DNA of 64,000 nucleotides from an uncultured Acidobacteriia bacterium (GTDB taxonomy: Bacteria; Acidobacteriota; Terriglobia; Bryobacterales; Bryobacteraceae). Made by a program: the position numbers and the translations under genes. Below the pieces are notes generated by a model. That model did no database searches, had not been told where the DNA came from, and saw only the letters and a program-made list of their open reading frames with translations. Position 1 is the first letter of the stretch. Each line of letters begins with the position of its first letter. Where the stretch lies: contig CAIQWJ010000010.1 in NCBI GenBank assembly GCA_903875575.1, positions 1-64,000 of the forward strand. The letters run 5' to 3'. This document shows, piece after piece, positions 16,381-23,946 of this stretch.

Positions 16381-19300
16381 ATGGAGAGCTCGGGGTTGAT
16401 CGGGGTTCGGAGCGGATTTTGGTGTACGGGGGCCAACCGGGCTTCGTGTGCACTGCTCTTTGCTGAGTTGTTCGCAGTGATCTCACCGCTGCCCGGCCGC
16501 TGCCAGGCACCCGATCCGCGATTTGCCCGGATCGCCGAATTGCTGGCCGACTCCAACGCCGCTGACGCGCTGCCCGTGGCAAAGAGCCTGGTGGGAGATC
16601 TCGAAAAACAGGGTGGCACCGCAGTTGCTGGCTTCGTGGACGCTCTGGATCTGCTCATTGACGCGAGCGTTACGTCTGGCACGCCAACCCCGGCAGTGGT
16701 GGAACTGGTGGACCGGGAGGTGAAGCTGAAGTCCGGGTTCGAAGGTCCGGAGAGCGTCGGTGTGGCGAAGACGCTTAGTCTGCTGGGTACTCAGTATTTC
16801 CGGACCGGTGATTACAAGACGGCGATTGCGACGCTGGAACGCGCACTTGCGATAGAGGAAGCGCACGAGACGACGCCGGTCGGTCAGTTGACGCGAACTC
16901 TGAATGTTCTGGGGCAAGGCTACTCGGAGTCCGACCAGGGAGCGCGGGCCGTCAGCACGCATCAGAGGTCTCTCGCCCTGGCGCAAAAAGAATTCGGAGC
17001 GGAAAGCAGGGAGGCGGGTGCGGTGCTGTCCCTGCTGGGCGGCGACGAATGCGCTCGGGGAGATCTGAAAGCGGCGAAAGACTACGTGACCCGTTCCACA
17101 AAAATTCTGGAAGCGTCCGGACCGGAGAGGCTGGATACGGCGGTCGCGCTGGGGATTCTGGGATCGATTTATCGGGAACTGGGCGACGTGGCGGGGGCCA
17201 TACCGCTGATGCGGAGGGCGATCGCGGGCCACGAAAAAGTTTTGGGGCCCGACCACCTTCGCCTGGCGGCTCAGTACAACAATCTGGGCCTCGCGCTCAA
17301 TACGTCGGGTGATACACAGGCGGCGCGCACGGCCCTCGAACATGCGCTGGCTATCAGCGAGAAGAATCTGGGGCCTGATGCCACCGCGACGGCTACTGTT
17401 TTAGGGAATCTGGGGATTGCCCTGGCTGCGGGTGGCGACAATGTCGGAGCCCGTGATGTCTACGAACGCGCGCTCACGATCCAGGAGAAGAGGCTTGGAC
17501 CTGAGCACCGCCTGGTGGCGGGGTTGCTCTTCAGTCTGGGCATGGCGCTGGGCCACACGGGAGATATGAAAGCCGGGCGTCAGCGAATCGAGAGATCTTT
17601 CGCGATCTATGAGAAGACCCTGGGGCCGGAGAATCCAAAAACTCTGCAGGTACTGACGAACCTGGCCGACTTCATGGACAAGACGGGCGATACCGTCGGC
17701 GCGCGTGCCGCTTTCGAACGCGCATGGAAGGCAGAGCAGCGGACGCTGGGCGATGACAATCCGTTCACGGCGGACTCGCTGTTTCAACTGGCCCGGTTCG
17801 ACGAGGATACCAATCCGGCGCTCGCAAAAACCCGTTTTGAAGCGGCTCTGAAAGTGCAGGAGGCTGTTCCGGGCCCCCCGAATCCCAGAATTCCCAATAC
17901 CCTTCTGGGACTGGCGCGCGCCGAGATCAATCTCCGCGACTATGCCGCGGCTTTACCGCTGCTGCGCAGGGCGTCCGGGATCTGGACCGGCCTGTACGGC
18001 ACGGGCTTTCCCTCGCGGGCAAATGCGCTGGCCGGCGAGGCGAACGCCCTGCTGCACCTGGGACGAAGCGACCAGGCTTTCCGGGTTGCCCTGGATTCGG
18101 CTGAGGTGCGCCGTGCCAACGTTCTGACTATCACCCGCAACGTGGGAGAAGTTCAGGCGCTGGAGGTTGTAGGTTCGGATCGCGAAGGGCTGAATATTGC
18201 CCTGCAGCTTGCTCCGCACGCCTCGCCGGAAGGTCGGGCGGAGGTATGGAATGCGCTCATTGAAGAGCGTGCTCTGGTGCTGGACGAAATGGGCAGGCGG
18301 CATCGTGTCGCACGGAATTCCGCGAACCCGGAAGTCGCGGCGCTCGCCTTGAATGTTGCCAACGCCCGGGACTTGCTGGCGCGCACCGTGGTGGTGGGGC
18401 CCGGCGATCGGGCCAAAACGTACACCGACCGTGTGCAGGCCCTTCATGACCAGCTGGAGGTATCCGAACGCGCTCTGGCAAGGGCCAGCGTGGCGTTCCG
18501 GCGGGATCTGCAGGCGGAACAGGTGGGCCTGCCGGAAGTGGTCGCGGCTCTGCCCGCGCATTCCGCTTTGATTGGCTACGTCCACGAGGGAAGTTCGTAT
18601 CTGGCATTCGTGATTGCCAGCGGGCAGAAGACGCCGGTTGCCGTGCTTCTTGGTACGGCGGAAAAGATTGAATCGCAGGTCGCGGCCTGGCGCTCGCAGA
18701 TTGATGTGGAGCGCGATTCCCTGGGGCGGGCGGCAAAGCAAAACGAAGCGTCATACAGGGTGGCTGGCTCCGCCCTGCGCCGCTCCGTGTGGGATCCGCT
18801 GGCGGCGTATCTTGTTGGTGCCCGGCAGGTTTTTATTGTGCCGGATGGCGCTCTGCAGGTCGTGAACTTTGCGGCACTGCCGTCAGGCCAGTCGGGTTAT
18901 CTGGTGGAAACCGGGCCGGTGTTGAACTTTCTCTCCGCCGAACGCGATCTGGCGGCACCTGCCGTTCCCGGCTCCGCCACTGAATTGCTCTCCGTGGGAA
19001 ATCCGGCCTTTTCCGCATCGAAGGCGACGGGGTTGCTGATCTCGGATAACACACGTTACCGCGGCAACCGCGCCGCGTGCCCCGGTTTCGCCAGTCTGGA
19101 TTTTCCCGAACTGCCTGGTTCGGCCGGCGAGGTCCAGGCAATTAACAAAATCTGGCGCGATCAGGGGCTTCCCGTCAACTCGCTAACGGGTTCCCGCGCT
19201 ACCGAGGGTGCACTGAAGGAGCAGGTGGCGGGCAAGCGCGTTGTTCACCTTGCGACGCATGGCTTCTTTCTGGGAAAAGACTGCCGGACTACGGGGGAAT

Positions 19301-19752
19301 TGCGCGAGAATCCGCTTCTTCGATCCGGCCTGGCGTTGGCCGGCGCCAATCATCGCGCCACGGCCGGTCCGAACGACGAGGACGGCATTCTAACCGCGGA
19401 AGAGGTAGCTTCGCTGGACCTGGATGGGGTGGATTGGGTGGTGCTTTCCGGCTGTGACACTGGATTGGGTGACATCCAGGAGGGTGAGGGCGTGCTTGGG
19501 TTGCGCCGCGCCTTTCAGGTGGCGGGCGCACGGACGCTGATCTCCAGTTTGTGGTCGGTGGGCGACGAAGACGCGAGGGACTGGATGGTGGCACTCTATC
19601 GTTCCAGGTTTGTGCGGGGGACTTCGACGGCGCAGGCTGTCCGAGTCGCCTCGACAGCCAGTTTGCGTTCCCGCCGGGCGGCAGGGAAGACAACACATCC
19701 GTTCTACTGGGCGGGATTTATCGCGGTGGGCAGTCCCGAAGTGAAACCCTGA
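16381..19752 (+). CDS. TPR-repeat CHAT-domain protease (caspase/separase-like)
   Basis: 1123 residues. A hydrophobic stretch at about residues 22-42 (ASCALLFAELFAVISPLPG), ending in RCQA, may be a signal peptide. Residues about 100-620 hold many tetratricopeptide repeats of the Kinesin-light-chain/TPR_12 kind (EKVLGPDHLRLAAQYNNLGL, EKNLGPDATATATVLGNLG, EKRLGPEHRLVAGLLFSLG). The C-terminal part is a CHAT domain with the cysteine-protease dyad candidates H960 (HLATHGFF) and C1025 (LSGCDTGLGDIQEGEG). CHAT proteases cleave specific partner proteins once the TPR sensor is engaged. It sits 15 bp after the anti-sigma gene and so belongs to the sigma-controlled operon. Its substrate is unknown. The downstream vWA proteins are candidates only by proximity. 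Confidence 0.9.
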   Translation: MESSGLIGVRSGFWCTGANRASCALLFAELFAVISPLPGRCQAPDPRFARIAELLADSNAADALPVAKSLVGDLEKQGGTAVAGFVDALDLLIDASVTSGTPTPAVVELVDREVKLKSGFEGPESVGVAKTLSLLGTQYFRTGDYKTAIATLERALAIEEAHETTPVGQLTRTLNVLGQGYSESDQGARAVSTHQRSLALAQKEFGAESREAGAVLSLLGGDECARGDLKAAKDYVTRSTKILEASGPERLDTAVALGILGSIYRELGDVAGAIPLMRRAIAGHEKVLGPDHLRLAAQYNNLGLALNTSGDTQAARTALEHALAISEKNLGPDATATATVLGNLGIALAAGGDNVGARDVYERALTIQEKRLGPEHRLVAGLLFSLGMALGHTGDMKAGRQRIERSFAIYEKTLGPENPKTLQVLTNLADFMDKTGDTVGARAAFERAWKAEQRTLGDDNPFTADSLFQLARFDEDTNPALAKTRFEAALKVQEAVPGPPNPRIPNTLLGLARAEINLRDYAAALPLLRRASGIWTGLYGTGFPSRANALAGEANALLHLGRSDQAFRVALDSAEVRRANVLTITRNVGEVQALEVVGSDREGLNIALQLAPHASPEGRAEVWNALIEERALVLDEMGRRHRVARNSANPEVAALALNVANARDLLARTVVVGPGDRAKTYTDRVQALHDQLEVSERALARASVAFRRDLQAEQVGLPEVVAALPAHSALIGYVHEGSSYLAFVIASGQKTPVAVLLGTAEKIESQVAAWRSQIDVERDSLGRAAKQNEASYRVAGSALRRSVWDPLAAYLVGARQVFIVPDGALQVVNFAALPSGQSGYLVETGPVLNFLSAERDLAAPAVPGSATELLSVGNPAFSASKATGLLISDNTRYRGNRAACPGFASLDFPELPGSAGEVQAINKIWRDQGLPVNSLTGSRATEGALKEQVAGKRVVHLATHGFFLGKDCRTTGELRENPLLRSGLALAGANHRATAGPNDEDGILTAEEVASLDLDGVDWVVLSGCDTGLGDIQEGEGVLGLRRAFQVAGARTLISSLWSVGDEDARDWMVALYRSRFVRGTSTAQAVRVASTASLRSRRAAGKTTHPFYWAGFIAVGSPEVKP

Positions 19753-19845
19753 ACTTCGCAGTGGCCAGACGACCAGCGGGGACTCGCGCGTTGACGAAGC
19801 GGGCGTACTCGCGGACTGGCACGATATGTCTCCTGATCGCCCTAT

Positions 19846-19887
19846 GGATCTTCCGGCTGCCGGAGCAAACAGGCAGTCGGAAGATCC
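19846..19887 (+). terminator. Large inverted repeat followed by a T tract, likely terminator of the CHAT operon
   Basis: A 16-bp stem (19846-19861 with 19872-19887, one G-T wobble) closes a 10-nt loop. A run of eight T residues follows about 17-25 nt downstream (19904-19912). The distance to the T run is larger than in classical intrinsic terminators, so it may instead be an RNA-processing or regulatory hairpin. Confidence 0.45.
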
Positions 19888-19977
19888 AATCCGCAAAGAT
19901 CTGATTTTTTTTGTCACAAAGCGCTCTTTGCCCGCTACCTCCCTGTGTATCTGCCAGTGCGGGGTCCAGAGGGCAAA

Positions 19978-20322
19978 ATGTCTGCAGCTATTTCCGGAGT
20001 TGGCGCTAAAGTCCGCTGGGGGATCTTTCTCGTCCTGTGTTTCGCCCATGTGAGCGGAGCCAGCGCGTTGATCCGTGGAGCCGTGCGCCCGGAGGAAGTT
20101 GCCGCCGAGCCGCGCCAGACTGTGGCGGGGATGGCATCGCGCGCGGTTACGACCGCGACTGCGGTGGCGGCATCGGAGGCTCGCATTACGGACTTCGGAG
20201 AGGGAGGTTTCCGGTCTGAAAGAGCCGGTGCCGGAAGTTTCCTGTTCGACGACAATGGCGGTTCAGCGGGCGATGAACCTGCGGCTGCAAACGAGGCAGA
20301 TCCGAAAAAGCCGGCAGAATGA
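19978..20322 (+). CDS. Small secreted protein of unknown function
   Basis: 114 residues from the ATG at 19978, preceded by AGAGGGC. An N-terminal hydrophobic segment (about residues 14-30, VRWGIFLVLCFAHVSGASA) looks like a signal peptide with an ASA cleavage site. The mature part is short, alanine-rich and acidic towards the end (GSAGDEPAAANEADPKKPAE). An alternative start 33 bp upstream exists. No family is recognised. It stands between the CHAT gene and the first of three vWA genes. Coding potential is plausible but not certain, since an antisense frame is also open here. Confidence 0.45.
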   Translation: MSAAISGVGAKVRWGIFLVLCFAHVSGASALIRGAVRPEEVAAEPRQTVAGMASRAVTTATAVAASEARITDFGEGGFRSERAGAGSFLFDDNGGSAGDEPAAANEADPKKPAE

Positions 20323-20423
20323 CGTTCTCGGCCGCGAATTCCATTTGCGGAAAAGGGGTCTTCCGGAATTAACCTGTTCCCTTTATGGCTGTGCTAGACT
20401 CCTTCCATAAGGGGAAGCACCCG

Positions 20424-21443
20424 ATGCCATCCCGATACATGATCTTCGTCCTGGCTGCCGCAGCCATATGCTTTCTTGCGGCCGATCAGAGCTCGCAGGC
20501 AGCGCCGCAGACTGCGGCAACCATTACTTCGGGCGACGCGCCCGCCAGTATCGTTCCGCGCTCCAGGCCTGCGGAAGAAGCGGCGGTTCCTCAGGCTAAA
20601 GCGAACATTCGCGTCGATACGAACGTGGTTCTGGTTCCGGTCACGGTGACGGACCCGCTCAATCGATTTGTAACAGGACTGGATGAGGATGCTTTCGAGG
20701 TTTACGAAGACAAAATCCTTCAAAAAATTGTCTCCTTTGGAAGTGAGGACTCGCCTTTATCCATCGGCATTGTGTTCGATACCAGCGCCAGCATGGGGAA
20801 CAAGCTGGAGCGCTCCAGGCTTTCGGTGGCCGAGTTTTTCAAGACAGCGAACCCGGAAGACGAAGCATTCCTGGTTGAGTTTAACGACCGTCCGCAACTG
20901 GTAGTTCCTCTCACCCACAATCTGGAAGACATTCAAAACCGATTGACCTTCACTCAGTCCAAGGGCAAAACTGCCCTGCTGGATGGCATCTACCTGGCGC
21001 TTTCCACGATGAAGAAAGCCAGAAATCCCCGAAAAGCGCTCATCGTGATCTCCGATGGCGGCGATAACAACAGCCGCTACACCGCCACGGAAGTGAAGAA
21101 TCTGGTGAAGGAAGCTGATGTGCAGATCTACGGTATTGGTATTTACGAATCCGGGCCAAACCGGGGCCGGACCGCGGAAGAGCTTTCGGGGCCGGAAATG
21201 CTTCGGGATCTCTCGGAACCAACGGGCGGGCGTCATTTCGTGGTGGAAAGCCTGACGGAGCTGCCTGACGTGGCTGCAAAAATTGGCGTGGAACTCCGTA
21301 ACCAATACGTAGTCGGTTATAGTCCCACCAATCAGGCACGCGATGGAAAATACCGCAAGATTCAGGTCAAACTCGTTCAGCAGCGCGGCCTTCCGACGCT
21401 GCATGCTTTCTGGCGGACGGGCTATTTTGCCCCGACTCAGTAG
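20424..21443 (+). CDS. Secreted VWFA-related protein, first of three tandem paralogues
   Basis: 339 residues from the ATG at 20424, preceded by AAGGGGAAG. The signal peptide (MPSRYMIFVLAAAAICFLAA) is followed by the family motif NVVLVPVTVTDPLNRFVTGLDEDAFEVYEDKI. An intact metal-site motif, DTSAS (D119-S123) in VFDTSASMGNKLE, lies in a vWA fold with KTALLDGIYLAL and IVISDGGDNNSR. It ends WRTGYFAPTQ. The last part of the gene also encodes the start of the next paralogue in a different frame. The intact DxSxS implies a metal-binding adhesion site outside the cytoplasm. Confidence 0.85.
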   Translation: MPSRYMIFVLAAAAICFLAADQSSQAAPQTAATITSGDAPASIVPRSRPAEEAAVPQAKANIRVDTNVVLVPVTVTDPLNRFVTGLDEDAFEVYEDKILQKIVSFGSEDSPLSIGIVFDTSASMGNKLERSRLSVAEFFKTANPEDEAFLVEFNDRPQLVVPLTHNLEDIQNRLTFTQSKGKTALLDGIYLALSTMKKARNPRKALIVISDGGDNNSRYTATEVKNLVKEADVQIYGIGIYESGPNRGRTAEELSGPEMLRDLSEPTGGRHFVVESLTELPDVAAKIGVELRNQYVVGYSPTNQARDGKYRKIQVKLVQQRGLPTLHAFWRTGYFAPTQ

Positions 21444-22320
21444 AGCGGCGGCCGCCGGTTTGGCCGTAGCGCTGGCGCTGACTGCCGCTCCGCCGCCTTC
21501 AATCGTCCAGATACCTGTGACCATTACCGATTCTCTCGGCCGATCATTCAACGGTCTGGATGCGGGCGATATTGCGGTCTACGAGGACAATGTTCGGCAG
21601 AAAATCGTTTCCTTCGGGCGCAGCGACACCCCGCTTTCCATCGGGATCGTGCTTGATACCAGCGCCAGTATGGGAAATGCGCTGGAACGTTCCGTCCTGG
21701 CGGCCAACGGACTTCTGAAGACTCTGAATTCCGGCGATGAGGCGTTTCTGGTAGAAGTCAGCGACAGGCCGCAATTGACGGTCGCGTTCACCCATCGGCA
21801 GGGGGACATCCAGGCCCGACTGGCTTCGGCGCAGCCAGTGGGCCGTACGGCCCTGCTGGACGCCATCTATCTGGCGCTCTCAACCATGGAGAAGGCGGCG
21901 AATCCCCGAAAGGCGCTGATTGTGATCTCGGATGGTCTCGATCATGGCAGTGTTTATACTGCGGCAGAGGTGGGGAACCAGGTCCGCAGGGCGGACGTCC
22001 TGATCTTTGGGATTGGGGTGCGCGATTCCAGCGGGCCGCGCGCACGCTCCCCGGAGGACCTCGCAGGTCCGGAAGCGCTGCGGAGTCTATCGGAACCCAC
22101 CGGAGGACGTCTGTTCACAGCAGAGGCGTCCGGCGATATGGCTGACGTAGCAGCTAAGATTGGAATTGAGCTTCGCAATGAATATGTCGTCGGCTACACT
22201 TCGGAAAATCAGGCACGCGATGGGAAATACCGAAAGATTCAGGTCAAACTTGTTCACCCACGGGGCGCTCCAGCCCTGCACGCGTACTGGAGAACCGGCT
22301 ATTTTGCCCCGACGCAGTAG
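21427..22320 (+). CDS. Secreted VWFA-related protein, second tandem paralogue
   Basis: 297 residues if started at the TTG at 21427, which lies 17 bp inside the previous gene; an in-frame ATG at 21403 is an alternative. The TTG start gives an immediate signal peptide (PRLSRAAAAGLAVALALTAA). The mature protein matches its neighbour in order: VQIPVTITDSLGRSFNGLDAGD, DTSAS in VLDTSASMGNALE, GRTALLDAIYLALSTMEKA, VGYTSENQARDGKYRK and the ending WRTGYFAPTQ. It clearly arose by duplication of gene one, including the C-terminal sequence that carries the next start. Confidence 0.82.
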   Translation: MPRLSRAAAAGLAVALALTAAPPPSIVQIPVTITDSLGRSFNGLDAGDIAVYEDNVRQKIVSFGRSDTPLSIGIVLDTSASMGNALERSVLAANGLLKTLNSGDEAFLVEVSDRPQLTVAFTHRQGDIQARLASAQPVGRTALLDAIYLALSTMEKAANPRKALIVISDGLDHGSVYTAAEVGNQVRRADVLIFGIGVRDSSGPRARSPEDLAGPEALRSLSEPTGGRLFTAEASGDMADVAAKIGIELRNEYVVGYTSENQARDGKYRKIQVKLVHPRGAPALHAYWRTGYFAPTQ

Positions 22321-23275
22321 GCGCAGGGCGTGGGTAGCCGCGAGCGCTTTTGCTTTGGTGTCGCTCAGCGCCGCCGGATCGCGTCCGTTGTTGGCCCAGA
22401 CCCCCGCCGAAACCGCGGAGCCGATCTTTTCTACGGAAACCCGGCAGGTCCCGCTTAATGTGACCGTCACGGACAAGAACGACCATCTGGTGCTCAATCT
22501 TCAGGAAAGCGCCTTCCAGATCTTCGAAAATAACGTTCTGCAGCCTATAAAATTCTTTCGGCATGAGGATGTGCCGGTCTCCCTGGCGCTGGTAATCGAT
22601 AACAGCGGCAGCATGCGCAGCAAACGGCAGGGAGTCGAAGCCGCGGCGCTGGCGCTGGTGAAGGACTCTAACCCTCAGGACGAGAGCATCGTAGTCAATT
22701 TCAACGACGAAGCCTATCTGGACGCAGATTTCACCAGCGACATCAAGGTGCTCCAGTCAGGTCTGGAGCGTATTGACTCTAAAGGTGGGACCGCCATGCG
22801 GGACGCCATCCGCATGTCGATTGACCATTTGCATGACAAGGCGAAGCGGGATAAGAAAGTGGTGATTGTGATCACCGATGGCAACGACAACGCCAGCATG
22901 GTGACGCTGGATAGCCTGGTGAAGCTCGCCCAGCAGGACGATGCCCTGATCTATGCGATCGGACTGCTGGGTGAAGAGGATAAGTCGGAAGCCGCCAAGG
23001 CCAAGCGGGCTCTCAAGTTGCTGGTGGAGAGCACTGGCGGGCAGGTGTTTTACCCGAAGGACGTCAGCGAGGTGGAGCCGATTGCCCACCAGGTGGCGCA
23101 CGATATCCGCAACCAGTACTCGATCCTCTACTCACCCGTGAACGAGAAGCTGGATGGATCCTTCCGGGCGGTCAAGGTGGTGGTGAAGGCTCCGGGCAAC
23201 CCGGTTGCACGCACTCGTATGGGCTATTACGCCACGCCGTCGCGCAAACCATCCGGTAACAGGAACCCGCAGTAA
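22304..23275 (+). CDS. Secreted VWFA-related protein, third tandem paralogue
   Basis: 323 residues if started at the TTG at 22304, again 17 bp inside the previous gene; ATG 22220 is a weaker alternative. It opens with a signal peptide (PRRSRRRAWVAASAFALVSLSAAGS) and LLAQTPAETAEP. The vWA fold has DNSGS in LVIDNSGSMRSKRQ (an intact DxSxS), GGTAMRDAIRMSIDHLHD and VVIVITDGNDNASMV. It is more divergent than the first two and ends MGYYATPSRKPSG, so it no longer carries the WRTGYFAPTQ ending. The 70-residue gene after it starts 1 bp past its stop. Confidence 0.82.
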   Translation: MPRRSRRRAWVAASAFALVSLSAAGSRPLLAQTPAETAEPIFSTETRQVPLNVTVTDKNDHLVLNLQESAFQIFENNVLQPIKFFRHEDVPVSLALVIDNSGSMRSKRQGVEAAALALVKDSNPQDESIVVNFNDEAYLDADFTSDIKVLQSGLERIDSKGGTAMRDAIRMSIDHLHDKAKRDKKVVIVITDGNDNASMVTLDSLVKLAQQDDALIYAIGLLGEEDKSEAAKAKRALKLLVESTGGQVFYPKDVSEVEPIAHQVAHDIRNQYSILYSPVNEKLDGSFRAVKVVVKAPGNPVARTRMGYYATPSRKPSGNRNPQ

Positions 23276-23276
23276 A

Positions 23277-23489
23277 GTGATCTTCCGGGAACTTGCCGTC
23301 GCCTGGCGGCTCGCAAAAGGCTACCGGCTGCATCCGTGGGATAGCCCTTACCTGAGGTGGCGCATTGAGACGTGGTCCGGGCTGCATGCCGAAACCATCA
23401 CGCGCGAATTGTTCCTGCGGTTTGTGTGGCAGCACCGGGGGGAACTGCGGCGCTATCTGCGTTGGGCCGCGGACGCCGGGGGGCGCTGA
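23277..23489 (+). CDS. Small basic protein coupled to the vWA genes
   Basis: 70 residues from a GTG directly after the TAA of the third vWA gene (TAAAGTG), which suggests translational coupling. The sequence is basic and tryptophan/arginine-rich (LAVAWRLAKGYRLHPWDSPY, LRWRIETWSGLHAE, FVWQHRGELRRYLRWAADAG). I believe similar small proteins occur in other acidobacteria, but no function is known to me. It converges on the fmdB-like gene with an 8-bp gap. Confidence 0.6.
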   Translation: MIFRELAVAWRLAKGYRLHPWDSPYLRWRIETWSGLHAETITRELFLRFVWQHRGELRRYLRWAADAGGR

Positions 23490-23496
23490 CCGGCGT

Positions 23497-23850
23497 CTAT
23501 TTCGAATCTGACGCTGTGGTTCCGCTGCTGGCTGGTTTTGACTCGGCGGCGGCCGGCTTAGACTCCGACTTTGTTTCGGATTTTGCTTCGGATTTCGATT
23601 CTCCGCCGCTATCCGCCGTTGCCGTGACCTTGCCATCTACCTTGGTTTCGCCCGGTTTGCTGGATGCCGAGCCCTTGGCATAGTCGTTCACGTACCAGCC
23701 GGAACCCTTGAACTGCAGGGCCGACGTGGAGATCAGCTTTTCCACTTTGCCGCCGCAGTCTTCGTGAGTCAGGAGCGGCTCATCGGAAAACCGTTGCAGG
23801 ACTTCGAACTTCTTACCGCATTTGTCGCAGAGGTACTCGTAAATAGGCAT
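23497..23850 (-). CDS. FmdB-family zinc-ribbon regulatory protein
   Basis: 117 residues. The N-terminal 45 residues are the FmdB zinc ribbon: MPIYEYLCDKCGKKFEVLQR with C8 and C11, then THEDCGGKVEKLIS. Only C32 of the usual second CxxC is present, with H29 in the place of the other ligand. The region to about 70 (QFKGSGWYVNDYAK) is also typical of the family. The rest is a low-complexity Lys/Ser/Glu/Ala tail (SKSEAKSETKSESKPAAAES). FmdB-like proteins are presumed regulators, with no proven mechanism here. Confidence 0.85.
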   Translation of the reverse strand: MPIYEYLCDKCGKKFEVLQRFSDEPLLTHEDCGGKVEKLISTSALQFKGSGWYVNDYAKGSASSKPGETKVDGKVTATADSGGESKSEAKSETKSESKPAAAESKPASSGTTASDSK

Positions 23851-23888
23851 GGATCGCTTTCATTTTATCAACCACGCGTCCCAAAACA

Positions 23889-23926
23889 AAAACCGGGTGC
23901 AACCCATACAGGCTGCACCCGGTTTT
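23889..23926 (-). terminator. Intrinsic terminator of the TPR gene
   Basis: A perfect 13-bp stem (23889-23901 with 23914-23926) closes a 12-nt loop, followed on the minus strand by a T-rich run (23881-23890 is A-rich on the plus strand). It ends the transcript of the 23947-25257 gene, just before the start of fmdB. Confidence 0.8.
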
Positions 23927-23946
23927 CAGTTTGAATCAGGTAATGA

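Noticed and set aside
17953-18741. A 262-residue minus-strand frame inside the CHAT gene
   Set aside because: Shadow frame: His/Arg/Gln-rich composition and no domain. The CHAT-TPR frame on the other strand is clear.
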